Below are positions 34,932 through 47,076 of a stretch of DNA of 64,000 nt, one piece after another. The stretch lies in contig QPMI01000040.1 in the NCBI GenBank assembly GCA_004431415.1, forward strand, positions 62,001 through 126,000, given 5' to 3'. The notes beneath the pieces are model-generated. The model was given only the letters and a program-made list of their open reading frames with translations, did not search any database and was not told where the DNA came from. The position numbers were made by a program, and so were the translations under genes. This DNA comes from Cyanophora paradoxa. Taxonomy: Eukaryota > Glaucocystophyceae > Cyanophorales > Cyanophoraceae. Positions within the stretch are counted from its first letter, which is position 1. Every line of letters starts with the position of its first letter.

Positions 34932-36983
34932 CCGCATCTGGTCCGCCCCCTCTCCCTCCCTATCTCTTTCTCTTCTCACCGACGGAGGGCAGCCGGGACC
35001 TGGACCTCTCGGCGCTGATCGAGGACGACAACGGGATGGAGCTGCTCGTGGCCGGCCAGATCGTCCGCCTCGACCTCTCCATCCGCCAGGCCCGTCTTCC
35101 CCGCTTCTCCGCTTCTCCGGTTCTGAGAGGGGCGGCGCCGGGGTACGTGCAGGTGTACGAGCAGGTCTGGCGGCGCTCGCTGGGGGGCGACCAGGCCGGT
35201 GACGGCCCGCCATGGTCGTCACCTACCGCCTCCAGGCGCGCCTCTCGGCCTCTCCCCTCCATTCCTTCGCCCGCTGAGGGCGCGGGCAGGGCCTGGACGG
35301 TGAGGCTACAGAGCCGATCGTGGACGCGCTGGAGGACACGGCGGGGCCGGAGCGGGACCCCGAGGAGGAGTTCGCCGCCGCCGCCGTCATGGCCCCTCCG
35401 GCGCCTCGACGCCCTCCTCGCCCAGGCACGCGCACCCCTCTCCCCTTCTGAGCCCAGCTCAGCTGATCTGAACTCATCTGAGCTTAGATCCGGTCCTTCC
35501 GGACGCTGGACGTGAACGCCGACCTCGTCGCTCTCGTCCTGCGCCTCGCCCGCCACTGCGCCCTCCTCGCCGCCAACCGCGCCCGCGTGCGCCCCGCCCC
35601 GCCGGCCTCCCCTCCCCGCGCCGCCTCAGACGCCTCAGATGCTGGCGCTGGCGGGTACGCGTGCTCCTCGACGTGCTCCGCCTGGCCTTCGCGGACGAGC
35701 GCCACGCCGACGAGGTCCGGCGCGGCCGCGGCCCAGAGGCGACCCGGCCCCGTCTGATCTCCGGCGCCTCCGTCCCGCTCCGCAGGCCGAGGCGCTGCTG
35801 CTGACGCTGGAGAGCCTGGTGGAGGCGGCGACGGCGGCGGCGGTGGCGCCGGACGCGGCGGCGGCGGCCTCGGGCGGCGACCGCGAGCGCCTCAGCGACG
35901 CGGCGGTCGTCTCCCAGCTCCGCATGTTCCTCGAGAAGGCCCGCCCGCCCGCCCTCCGTGCTCGTTCTCGGCGCCGGCTGACGGCGGCGGCGGACGGACC
36001 GCTTCTGGCAGCAGGCGGCGCCGCGCTGGGCGGCTCGAGTGCGGCGCGCCGGCGGCCCGCCTGCGGCTCGCGCTGCACGACGCGCGGCTCCTCCTCGCGA
36101 GGCTCGCCCACCGCGAGGCCTTCGCCGGCGAGGGAGAGACGCTGCGGGGACGCGCGAGTCGAACCTGTGCCTCCTGCCCACATCCTCTACGCCGCCGCCG
36201 CCGCCCTCGACGCCGCCGGCCCCGCCACCCGCGCCGCCCTCGCCGCCGCCCTCGCCGCCTTTGCCCAGTCCGGCCCCGCCGCCGCCGTCTCCGCTGCCGC
36301 GGCGCCGGCATCGCCTCGCCCGGCGGCGGCGGCGGCGCGGCGGGCGCCACGGCGGGCGCCGAGGCGATCGCTGCGGACTTCGGCGCGGATGGCGGCGCGC
36401 ACCTCGCGCTCGTCGCCGCCGTCCTCCTCTCCCCCCGCCGAGTGGCGCGCCCGCCGCCTCGCCCTCCTCCGCCGCGCCTCGCCGCCGGCGCCGCCACGGG
36501 CCCCGCTACGGCGCCCGCCCGCCTCCGCTTCCTCCTCCTCCTCCTCCTCCTCCTCCGCGCCGCCCCGCCCTCCCCGGCCCTCTTCCTCCTCCGCCCCGCC
36601 GCGCCGCGGCGGACTGGGGCGTGGCGGCGTCCGCCGCCTTCTTCGGTCTGGCGTGCCTCGTCCGGCGCGAGTTCGGGGCCCGGCGGGGAGCGAGGCGGCC
36701 GGCGACGGCGACGCGGTGGCGGCGCTGTGCGAGCGCGTGCGCGCCGACGAGCGGCCCGTCCTCGCCTCCTCGCGCCGCATCGCCGAGGCCTACGCCGCCG
36801 CCTGCGCCGCCGCCGCCCCGCCGCCGGCCCCGCCGCCCTCCTCGCCGCCCTCTTCCCCGGTCCGCCCGCCCCTCCAGATCGCTCGCCGGCGCGCTGACGC
36901 TCGCTCGCGCAGAGGCGGCGGAGGAGGCGGCGGCGGAGGGCGGCCTGGAGGCCCTCGTCGAGCGCGCCGCCGGCGACCGCTGA
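34932..36983 (+). pseudogene. Array unit 3: truncated UBR4 3' copy with hemiRING deletion
   Basis: Same architecture and same deletion junction (about 35985-35995) as unit 2, so both descend from one deleted unit. It has many one-base losses in G or C runs compared with units 2 and 4, for example near 34988, 35210, 35394, 35653 and 36020. These break every exon frame and look like sequencing consensus error. Confidence 0.85.
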
Positions 36984-39207
36984 GGGGGCGCGCGCGGACC
37001 GAACTGTAGCGGTATCTTGCATCGGTCGTGTAGGTACGGTAGAAGAATCATACGTAGGAACGGGTAAGGTAGAACGTGAATTCAAAAGTATTGATGATGA
37101 AATGGAAATTTTCTCTTGACACTCGAAGGAAAAGGCCCCGGCGCGATCCGAGCCGGGGCGGGCGGGCGTAGTGAACATAGTGCCAAAATGTCGCCCCGGA
37201 AACAGCGTTTTCAGAAGGATCGGAAGGGAGCGCGCCCGGGCAGGCCTGACGGGCGGTCCCGGGCGGACCTTCTCCGCGAGATCTAGAGCTGCTTGCGCTG
37301 CAGCTGGGCCGCGGCCGTCCGCGCGCGCGCGGAGATCTAGAACATGTATCCCTGTCCGTCGCCTTTAAAGATTTCGAATTCAGCGGTACGGGTGCGCATG
37401 CGCATGTACATGTCTCGCGCGCCGCGGCCGGCGCGCATGGGCGCGCGCCAATTCGTCTTTTTTCCCGGTCGTCCCCCTGCGCTTCTCCCCCCCGTTCATT
37501 CCCCCGAATTGTTAGCCACCGGTGGCTAACTTGCGATCGAAGGGTACAGGGTTCGGCCTCCTGAAATTGATCTCATAGAAGAACGAGCTCTCTGTCTCTC
37601 TCGATCTGGCGCGCTCTACGCAGTCTAGGCGCCACTAATGGCGAGCTGCGGGGTCTACGAATGAGGGGACGGGGCCGGAGGCGAGGCGGAGGGTGGCGGC
37701 GGAGGGCGCCGCCGGCGGCGGCTCCAAGGCTCGGTCAGGGCCGCCGCGAGACCCTCTCACGGGACGGCGCCCCGCGCCGCCCACCAGCAGCGACGCCCGC
37801 AGCGCAGGCTCCAGCGGGGCCGGCGGCGGCGCTAGGGCGAGGTCGAGGAGGGCGGGACTCGCCGGGGAGGGCGCCGGCTAGGGCGGCAGGCCGGCGGCTC
37901 GAGCTCCAGGCGGCGCTGCTCCTTCGAGAGCGCCGACGAGGCTGGACGCCGCCGAGCCGAGCCCGGCACCCTGCTCCGGGCGGCGTGGCGGGAGAGGAGG
38001 GCCGCGAGGGCCGCGCGACGCCGCTGCCGGCCGAGCTGCAGGGACGCTGCAGCGGCGGAGGGCGGCGACACGCCAGGCTCCGGAAGGCGCTGCTGCAGAC
38101 TCTGAGAGGAAAGCGAAGAATCGCGATTAGATGGCGTTCACGGACTCGTAGCCAGAGCAGCGTACCGTGCTGCGCCGGGGTGTAGCTGCGCCGCCTGGGC
38201 GCGGTCGGTTGGAGGATCTGCCCGCAACTGCCGTAACTGCCGTAACTGCCGCCATGCCGTAACTGCCGTAACTGCCGCCAGCGCCGCGCGTCCGATCGCT
38301 TCCGCGTGAGCCACCGCTGCGCGCTTTGGAGTGAGGCGGGCGCGCTAAGCGGCCGGGCCTTGACGACGCACGGAATTCAGGTAGCTATAGCGCGCGTCGG
38401 GCGACGGCTGCGAAAGTTGCGTGGCACCGGCGCCGCTGGGCCGCAGTGGGCGCCGCTCCGGAGGCGCCGCCATCGCCGTCGCTGCTGACCCGCACCGGCG
38501 GCAACATCGCCGCGCCTCGATTGCCGCTGCCACCGGCACCGATTCAAGCAGGAATGGACAGCTGCGGTCTTCGGCCCCACGCTTCCCGCGCTGCCGATCC
38601 ATTCTTGATGCGAGACCCGAGCCCGAAAAGCTGCGCTGGCATCTTGATTCTGGACCGATCTGTGGGGCTTCAGCGTGATAGAAAGCGGGTCTCTCAGCGT
38701 TCGCACCGGATGCGCGGCTGCTTGCCGACTCCTGGACATCTTGCGGCCATCGCTTCCAGCCATTGCCGTTGCTTCCGCCGCCTGGCTGTGCGGCGCGGGC
38801 CGTCTGGCTGTCCGCCCGCTCGCTTTGGAGCGAGATCTTGTCATCTTGCCCGCTGTGCAGCCCGGGGTACAGCCCGCTGTGCAGGCTCCTTCTGATCACG
38901 GCTTCAGCGATGCTTCTCTGCGATTTGGTACGCTCGCGTTCCTTCTCACTCGGCTCCTGTACCGCTCTGATCGCCGAGGCTCGCAGAGCTCGCTTCGCCT
39001 CGCGCGCGGCGCCGGCACATGTTCAACCGAAACACGCGCGCGCGAGCGGGGCCTCGCGCCCGTCGGATCGCACACCATCGCCTCGCTTGCGACTCTGCCG
39101 CATCATCGGAGAGCCCGCGGTGCCCGCGCCCGCCGAGCTCGAGGCCCGTCGACCCGTCGCGGCGCCGGCGCCGGCGGCGCGGTGCGGGAGGAGGGCGCGC
39201 GGTGCGG
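36984..39207 (+). repeat. Array spacer, copy 3
   Basis: Same content as copy 1, with the palindrome at 37511-37530. It is about 20 bases shorter through single-base losses in homopolymers, for example in the G run at 37261 and the T and C runs at 37457-37505. Confidence 0.9.
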
Positions 39208-41266
39208 CCGCATCTGGTCCGCCCCTCTCCCTCCCTATCTCTTTCTCTTCTCACCGACGGAGGGGCAGCCGGGACCTGGACCTCTCGGCGCTGATCGAGG
39301 ACGACAACGGGATGGAGCTGCTCGTGGCCGGCCAGATCGTCCGCCTCGACCTCTCCATCCGCCAGGCCGTCTTCCCCGCTTCTCCGCTTCTCCGGTTCTG
39401 AGAGGGGCGGCGCCGGGGTACGTGCAGGTGTACGAGCAGGTCTGGCGGCGCTCGCTGGGGGCGACCAGGCCGGTGACGGCCCGCCATGGTCGTCACCTAC
39501 CGCCTCCAGGCGCGCCTCTCGGCCTCTCCCCTCCATTCCTTCGCCCGCTGAGGGCGCGGGCAGGGCCTGGACGGTGAGGCTACAGAGCCGATCGTGGACG
39601 CGCTGGAGGACACGGCGGGGCCGGAGCGGGACCCGAGGAGGAGTTCGCCGCCGCCGCCGTCATGGCCCCCTCCGGCGGCCTCGACGCCCTCCTCGCCCAG
39701 GCACGCGCACCCCTCTCCCCTTCTGAGCCCAGCTCAGCTGATCTGAACTCATCTGAGCTTAGATCCGGTCCTTCCGGACGCTGGACGTGAACGCCGACCT
39801 CGTCGCTCTCGTCCTGCGCCTCGCCCGCCACTGCGCCCTCCTCGCCGCCAACCGCGCCCGCGTGCGCCCCGCCCGCCGGCCCTCCCCTCCCCGCGCCGCC
39901 TCAGACGCCTCAGATGCTGGCGCTGGGCGGGTACGCGTGCTCCTCGACGTGCTCCGCCTGGCCTTCGCGGACGAGCGCCACGCCGACGAGGTCCGGCGCG
40001 GCCGCGGCCCAGAGGCGACCCGGCCCCGTCTGATCTCCGGCGCCTCCGTCCGCTCCGCAGCCGAGGCGCTGCTGCTGACGCTGGAGAGCCTGGTGGAGGC
40101 GGCGACGGCGGCGGCGGTGGCGCCGGACGCGGCGGCGGCGGCCTCGGGCGGCGACCGCGAGCGCCTCAGCGACGCGGCGGTCGTCTCCCAGCTCCGCATG
40201 TTCCTCGAGAAGGCCCGCCCGCCCGCCCTCCGTGCTCGTTCTCGGCGCCGGCTGACGGCGGCGGCGGACGGACCGCTTCTGGCAGCAGGCGGCGGCCGCG
40301 CTGGGGCGGCTCGAGTGCGGCGCGCCGGCGGCCCGCCTGCGGCTCGCGCTGCACGACGCGCGGCTCCTCCTCGCGAGGCTCGCCCACCGCGAGGCCTTCG
40401 CCGGCGAGGGAGAGACGCTGCGGGGACGCGCGAGTCGAACCTGTGCCTCCTGCCCCACATCCTCTACGCCGCCGCCGCCGCCCTCGACGCCGCCGGCCCC
40501 GCCACCCGCGCCGCCCTCGCCGCCGCCCTCGCCGCCTTTGCCCAGTCCGGCCCCGCCGCCGCCGTCTCCGCTGCCGCCGGCGCCGGCATCGCCTCGCCCG
40601 GCGGCGCGGCGGCGCGGCGGCGCCACGGCGGGCGCCGAGGCGATCGCTGCGGACTTCGGCGCGGATGGCGGCGCGCACCTCGCGCTCGTCGCCGCCGTCC
40701 TCCTCCTCCCCCCGCCGAGTGGCGCGCCCGCCGCCTCGCCCTCCTCCGCCGCGCCCTCGCCGCCGGCGCCCGCCACGGGCCCCGCTACGGCGCCCGCCCG
40801 CCTCCGCTTCCTCCTCCTCCTCCTCCTCCTCCTCCCGCGCCGCCCGCCCTCCCCCGGCCCCTCTTCCTCCTCCGCCCCGCCGCGCCCGCGGCGGACTGGG
40901 GCGTGGCGGCGTCCGCCGCCTTCTTCGGTCTGGCGTGCCTCGTCCGGCGCGAGTTCGGGGCCCCGGCGGGGAGCGAGGCGGCCGGCGACGGCGACGCGGT
41001 GGCGGCGCTGTGCGAGCGCGTGCGCGCCGACGAGCGGCCCGTCCTCGCCTCCTCGCGCCGCATCGCCGAGGCCTACGCCGCCGCCTGCGCCGCCGCCGCC
41101 CCGCCCGCCGGCCCGCCGCCCTCCTCGCCGCCCTCTTCCCGGTCCGCCCCGCCCCTCCAGATCGCTCGCCGGCGCGCTGACGCTCGCTCGCGCAGAGGCG
41201 GCGGAGGAGGCGGCGGCGGAGGGCGGCCTGGAGGCCCTCGTCGAGCGCGCCGCCGGCGACCGCTGA
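39208..41266 (+). pseudogene. Array unit 4: truncated UBR4 3' copy with hemiRING deletion
   Basis: Third copy with the identical internal deletion (junction about 40256-40266). First complete exon about 39270. It shows homopolymer losses like unit 3 but at different places, as expected for independent consensus errors rather than inherited mutations. Confidence 0.85.
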
Positions 41267-43495
41267 GGGGCGCGCGCGGACCGAACTGTAGCGGTATCTT
41301 GCATCGGTCGTGTAGGTACCGTAGAAGAATCATACGTAGGAACGGGTAAGGTAGAACGTGAATTCAAAAGTATTGATGATGAAATGGAAATTTTCTCTTG
41401 ACACTCGAAGGAAAAAGGCCCCGGCGCGATCCGAGCCGGCGTAGTGAACATAGTGCCAAAATGTCGCCCCGGAAACAGCGTTTTCAGAAGGATCGGAAGG
41501 GAGCGCGCCCGGGCAGGCCTGACGGGCGGTCCCGGGGCGGACCTTCTCCGCGAGATCTAGAGCTGCTTGCGCTGCAGCTGGGCCCGCGGCCGTCCGCGCG
41601 CGCGCGCGGAGATCTAGAACATGTATCCCTGTCCGTCGCCTTTAAAGATTTCGAATTCAGCGGTACGGGTGCGCATGCGCATGTACATGTCTCGCGCGCC
41701 GCGGCCGGCGCGCATGGGCGCGCGCCAATTCGTCTTTTTTCCCCGGTCGTCCCCCTGCGCTTCTCCCCCCCGTTCATTCCCCCCGAATTGTTAGCCACCG
41801 GTGGCTAACTTGCGATCGAAGGGTACAGGGTTCGGCCTCCTGAAATTGATCTCATAGAAGAACGAGCTCTCTGTCTCTCTCGATCTGGCGCGCTCTACGC
41901 AGTCTAGGCGCCACTAATGGCGAGCTGCGGGGTCTACGAATGAGGGACGGGGCCGGAGGCGAGGCGGAGGTGGCGGCGGAGGGCGCCGCCGGCGGCGGCT
42001 CCAAGGCTCGGTCAGGGCCGCCGCGAGACCCTCTCACGGGACGGCGCCCCGCGCCGCCCACCAGCAGCGACGCCCGCAGCGCAGGCTCCAGCGGGGCCGG
42101 CGGCGGCGCTAGGGCGAGGTCGAGGAGGGCGGGGACTCGCCGGGGAGGGCGCCGGCTAGGGCGGCAGGCCGGCGGCCTCGAGCTCCAGGCGGCGCTGCTC
42201 CTTCGAGAGCGCCGACGAGGCTGGACGCCGCCGAGCCGAGCCCGGCACCCTGCTCCGGGCGGCGTGGCGGGAGAGGAGGGCCGCGAGGGGCCGCGCGACG
42301 CCGCTGCCGGCCGAGCTGCAGGGGACGCTGCAGCGGCGGAGGGCGGCGACACGCCAGGCTCCGGAAGGCGCTGCTGCAGACTCTGAGAGGAAAGCGAAGA
42401 ATCGCGATTAGATGGCGTTCACGGACTCGTAGCCAGAGCAGCGTACCGTGCTGCGCCGGGGTGTAGCTGCGCCGCCTGGGCGCGGTCGGTTGGAGGATCT
42501 GCCCGCAACTGCCGTAACTGCCGTAACTGCCGCCATGCCGTAACTGCCGTAACTGCCGCCAGCGCCGCGCGTCCGATCGCTTCCGCGTGAGCCACCGCTG
42601 CGCGCTTTGGAGTGAGGCGGGCGCGCTAAGCGGCCGGGCCTTGACGACGCACGGAATTCAGGTAGCTATAGCGCGCGTCGGGCGACGGGCTGCGAAAGTT
42701 GCGTGGCACCGGCGCCGCTGGGCCGCAGTGGGCGCCCGCTCCGGAGGGCGCCGCCATCGCCGTCGCTGCTGACCCGCACCGGCGGCAACATCGCCGCGCC
42801 TCGATTGCCGCTGCCCACCGGCACCGATTCAAGCAGGAATGGACAGCTGCGGTCTTCGGCCCCACGCTTCCCGCGCTGCCGATCCATTCTTGATGCGAGA
42901 CCCCGAGCCCGAAAAGCTGCGCTGGCATCTTGATTCTGGACCGATCTGTGGGGCTTCAGCGTGATAGAAAGCGGGTCTCTCAGCGTTCGCACCGGATGCG
43001 CGGCTGCTTGCCGACTCCTGGACATCTTGCGGCCATCGCTTCCAGCCATTGCCGTTGCTTCCGCCGCCTGGCTGTGCGGCGCGGGCCGTCTGGCTGTCCG
43101 CCCGCTCGCTTTGGAGCGAGATCTTGTCATCTTGCCCGCTGTGCAGCCCGGGGTACAGCCCGCTGTGCAGGCTCCTTCTGATCACGGCTTCAGCGATGCT
43201 TCTCTGCGATTTGGTACGCTCGCGTTCCTTCTCACTCGGCTCCTGTACCGCTCTGATCGCCGAGGCTCGCAGAGCTCGCTTCGCCTCGCGCGCGGCGCCG
43301 GCACATGTTCAACCGAAACACGCGCGCGCGAGCGGGGGCCTCGCGCCCGTCGGATCGCACACCATCGCCCTCGCTTGCGACTCTGCCGCATCATCGGAGA
43401 GCCCGCGGTGCCCGCGCCCGCCGAGCTCGAGGCCCGTCGACCCGTCGCGGCGCCGGCGCCGGCGGCGCGGTGCGGGAGGAGGGCGCGCGGTGCGG
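41267..43495 (+). repeat. Array spacer, copy 4
   Basis: Same content as copy 1; palindrome at 41790-41809. A small deletion of about 10 bases removes part of the cggggcgggcggg stretch near 41437. Confidence 0.9.
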
Positions 43496-46400
43496 CCGCA
43501 TCTGGTCCGCCCCCTCTCCCTCCCTATCTCTTTCTCTTCTCACCGACGGAGGGGCAGCCGGGACCTGGACCTCTCGGCGCTGATCGAGGACGACAACGGG
43601 ATGGAGCTGCTCGTGGCCGGCCAGATCGTCCGCCTCGACCTCTCCATCCGCCAGGCCCGTCTTCCCCGCTTCTCCGCTTCTCCGGTTCTGAGAGGGGCGG
43701 CGCCGGGGTACGTGCAGGTGTACGAGCAGGTCTGGCGGCGCTCGCTGGGGGGCGACCAGGCCGGTGACGGCCCGCCCATGGTCGTCACCTACCGCCTCCA
43801 GGCGCGCCTCTCGGCCTCTCCCCTCCATTCCTTCGCCCGCTGAGGGCGCGGGCAGGGCCTGGACGGTGAGGCTACAGAGCCGATCGTGGACGCGCTGGAG
43901 GACACGGCGGGGCCGGAGCGGGACCCCGAGGAGGAGTTCGCCGCCGCCGCCGTCATGGCCCCCTCCGGCGGCCTCGACGCCCTCCTCGCCCAGGCACGCG
44001 CACCCCTCTCCCCCTTCTGAGCCCAGCTCAGCTGATCTGAACTCATCTGAGCTTAGATCCGGTCCTTCCGGACGCTGGACGTGAACGCCGACCTCGTCGC
44101 TCTCGTCCTGCGCCTCGCCCGCCACTGCGCCCTCCTCGCCGCCAACCGCGCCCGCGTGCGCCCCGCCCCGCCGGCCCTCCCCCTCCCCCGCGCCGCCTCA
44201 GACGCCTCAGATGCTGGCGCTGGGCGGGGTACGCGTGCTCCTCGACGTGCTCCGCCTGGCCTTCGCGGACGAGCGCCACGCCGACGAGGTCCGGCGCGGC
44301 CGCGGCCCAGAGGCGACCCGGCCCCGTCTGATCTCCGGCGCCTCCGTCCCGCTCCGCAGGCCGAGGCGCTGCTGCTGACGCTGGAGAGCCTGGTGGAGGC
44401 GGCGACGGCGGCGGCGGTGGCGCCGGACGCGGCGGCGGCGGCCTCGGGCGGCGACCGCGAGCGCCTCAGCGACGCGGCGGTCGTCTCCCAGCTCCGCATG
44501 TTCCTCGAGAAGGCCCGCCCGCCCGCCCTCCGTGCTCGTTCTCGGCGCCGGCTGACGGCGGCGGCCGGCAGCTCACGAGCCCGCTGGTCAAAACGCACCG
44601 CCGCGTCGCCACGACCATGACCCGCGTCCTGCAGGCGCGCCCCGCCCGCCCCGCCCCGCCCCGCCCCCGCCCCCTCCCGCCCCGCCTCTCACGGCGCCCG
44701 CCGCGCAGTTCCTGACGTACGGGCGGGCGCCGGCGATGGAGCTGATCGCCGACTACTTCGCGCCGCACCTCGACTGGGAGGCGCTCGCGGGGCCGCTCCG
44801 CTCCGACGCGCAGGCGCGCCTCCTCGTCGAATGCGCCGTCAAATTCGCGGACGCCATCCGGGTACCCCCCGCCCGCCCCCTCCCCCCTTTTCTTCGCCGC
44901 GGCTCACGGCCCCGCGCCGCGCCGCGCCGCAGGACGACGCGAACGGGCAGCGGCTGAAGGACCTGATCCTGGCGCGCGGCGTCCCCGGCCGCGCCGCCGC
45001 CTTCCTCGCCGCCACCGTACCCCCCCGCAAGTTCACGGAGGGCGACGCCGAGTGGGCGGCGGCGCTGGCGTCGCCGGCGCTGCCCTCGGCGCTGCTGCTC
45101 CTCACGGGCCTCTGCCGCGGGCATCCGGCCACGCAGCGCGTCCTCCTCGAGACGAACGTCCTGCCGCTATGCCACTTCCTCGAGCAGGTGCGCGGGGCGC
45201 GCGCCGGGGCCCGCGCCGCGCCGCGCCGGCCGCTGAGGGGCCGGCCGCCGCCGCAGATCACGCAGGGCGGGAGCAAGGTGGGGATCCAGGCGGAGAACCT
45301 GCTGGAGGCGGCGGCCGGCGGGGAGGGCGGGGCGAGGCGGACGCTGGCGTGCGCGAGGCGGTGCGGGCTCTGCGGGACGCGACGCGGCGCGAGAAGCGCA
45401 AACTCGCCCTCGCCAAGCGCGAGAAGCTCCTCGCCGACCTCGGCATGCGCCTTGACGCCGGCGGCGAGTCCGGCGCCGGCGGCGGCGGCGGCGGCGAGGC
45501 CGGCGATGCGGCGGCGCCCGAGGCGGGCCCCTCGGGCGCCGGCGGGGGCGGGCGCATCGTGGCGAGCCGGGTCCCGGGGGCGCTGGCGGGGCCGGCGGCC
45601 TGGAGGCCATCGACGCGGCGGAGGAGGCCGGCCGGGTGCGCTGCATGGTCTGCCGCGAGGGGTACGCCTACAAGCCCCGCGAGCCGATGGGCGCCTACGT
45701 CTACCTCCGCCGCGTGCCCGTCGGGGAGGCGCCCCCGCGGGCGCCGGGGTGGCGCCGGGGAGCCCGTGGGGGCGGGCGGGGCGGCTCGGGCCGGGCGAGG
45801 CCGGCGTGGCCAGCTCGTCGCACTTCAACACGATCCACTTCGCCTGCCACCGCGACGCCACCCGCGCCGAGCGCTCGCTCAAGGCCCGCCCCGCCCGCCC
45901 CGCCCCGCCCCGCCCCGCCCCGCCCCGCCCCGCCCCGGCGCCGTTCTGACGCGGCGGGGCAGGTCCCCCGCGAGGAATGGGACGGGGCGACGCTGCGGAA
46001 CAACCAGACGCGCTGCAACAACCTGTACCCCCTCGCCGGCCCGCTCGTCCCCGCGGACGCCTACGCGCAGGCGACGGACCGCTTCTGGCAGCAGGCGGCG
46101 GCCGCGCTGGGGCGGCTCGAGTGCGGCGCGCCGGCGGCGCGCCTGCGGCTCGCCCTTCACGACGCGCGCCTCCTCCTCGCCCGCCTCGCCCACCGCGAGG
46201 CCTTCGCCGGCGAGGGCGAGACGCTGCGGGGACGCGCGAGTCGAACCTCTGCCTCCTGCCCCACATCCTCTACGCCGCCGCCGCCGCCCTCGACGCCGCC
46301 GGCCCCGCCACCCGCGCCGCCCTCGCCGCCGCCCTCGCCGCCTTTGCCCAGTCCGGCCCCGCCGCCGCCGTCTCCGCTGCCGCCGGCGCCGGCATCGCCT

Positions 46401-47076
46401 CGCCCGGCGGCGGCGGCGGCGCGGCGGGCGCCACGGCGGGCGCCGAGGCGATCGCTGCGGACTTCGGCGCGGATGGCGGCGCGCACCTCGCGCTCGTCGC
46501 CGCCGTCCTCCTCCTCCCCCCGCCGAGTGGCGCGCCCGCCGCCTCGCCCTCCTCCGCCGCGCCCTCGCCGCCGGCGCCCGCCACGGGCCCCGCTACGGCG
46601 CCCCGCCCGCCTCCGCCTCCTCCTCCTCCTCCTCCTCCTCCCGCGCCGCCCCGCCCTCCCCCGGCCCCTCTTCCTCCTCCGCCCCCGCCGCGCCCGCGGC
46701 GGACTGGGGCGTGGCGGCGTCCGCCGCCTTCTTCGGTCTGGCGTGCCTCGTCCGGCGCGAGTTCGGGCCCCGGCGGGGAGCGAGGCGGCCGGCGACGGCG
46801 ACGCGGTGGCGGCGCTGTGCGAGCGCGTGCGCGCCGACGAGCGGCCCGTCCTCGCCTCCTCGCGCCGCATCGCCGAGGCCTACGCCGCCGCCTGCGCCGC
46901 CGCCGCCCCGCCCGCCGGCCCCGCCGCCCTCCTCGCCGCCCTCTTCCCCGGTCCGCCCCGCCCCCTCCAGATCGCTCGCCGGCGCGCTGACGCTCGCTCG
47001 CGCAGAGGCGGCGGAGGAGGCGGCGGCGGAGGGCGGCCTGGAGGCCCTCGTCGAGCGCGCCGCCGGCGACCGCTGA
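43496..47076 (+). pseudogene. Array unit 5: full-length UBR4 3' copy, diverged allele type
   Basis: Contains all UBR4 3' exons, including the hemiRING region (about 45630-46060), with the frame kept at the C run that is short in unit 1. Between about 44589 and 46252 it differs from unit 1 by scattered substitutions, mostly at third codon positions (for example in the exons encoding LTSPLVKTHRR and LVECAVKFADA). Outside that stretch it matches units 2-4. It lacks the upstream four fifths of UBR4. It could make a C-terminal fragment if a promoter exists in the preceding spacer; no such promoter is proven. Confidence 0.8.
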
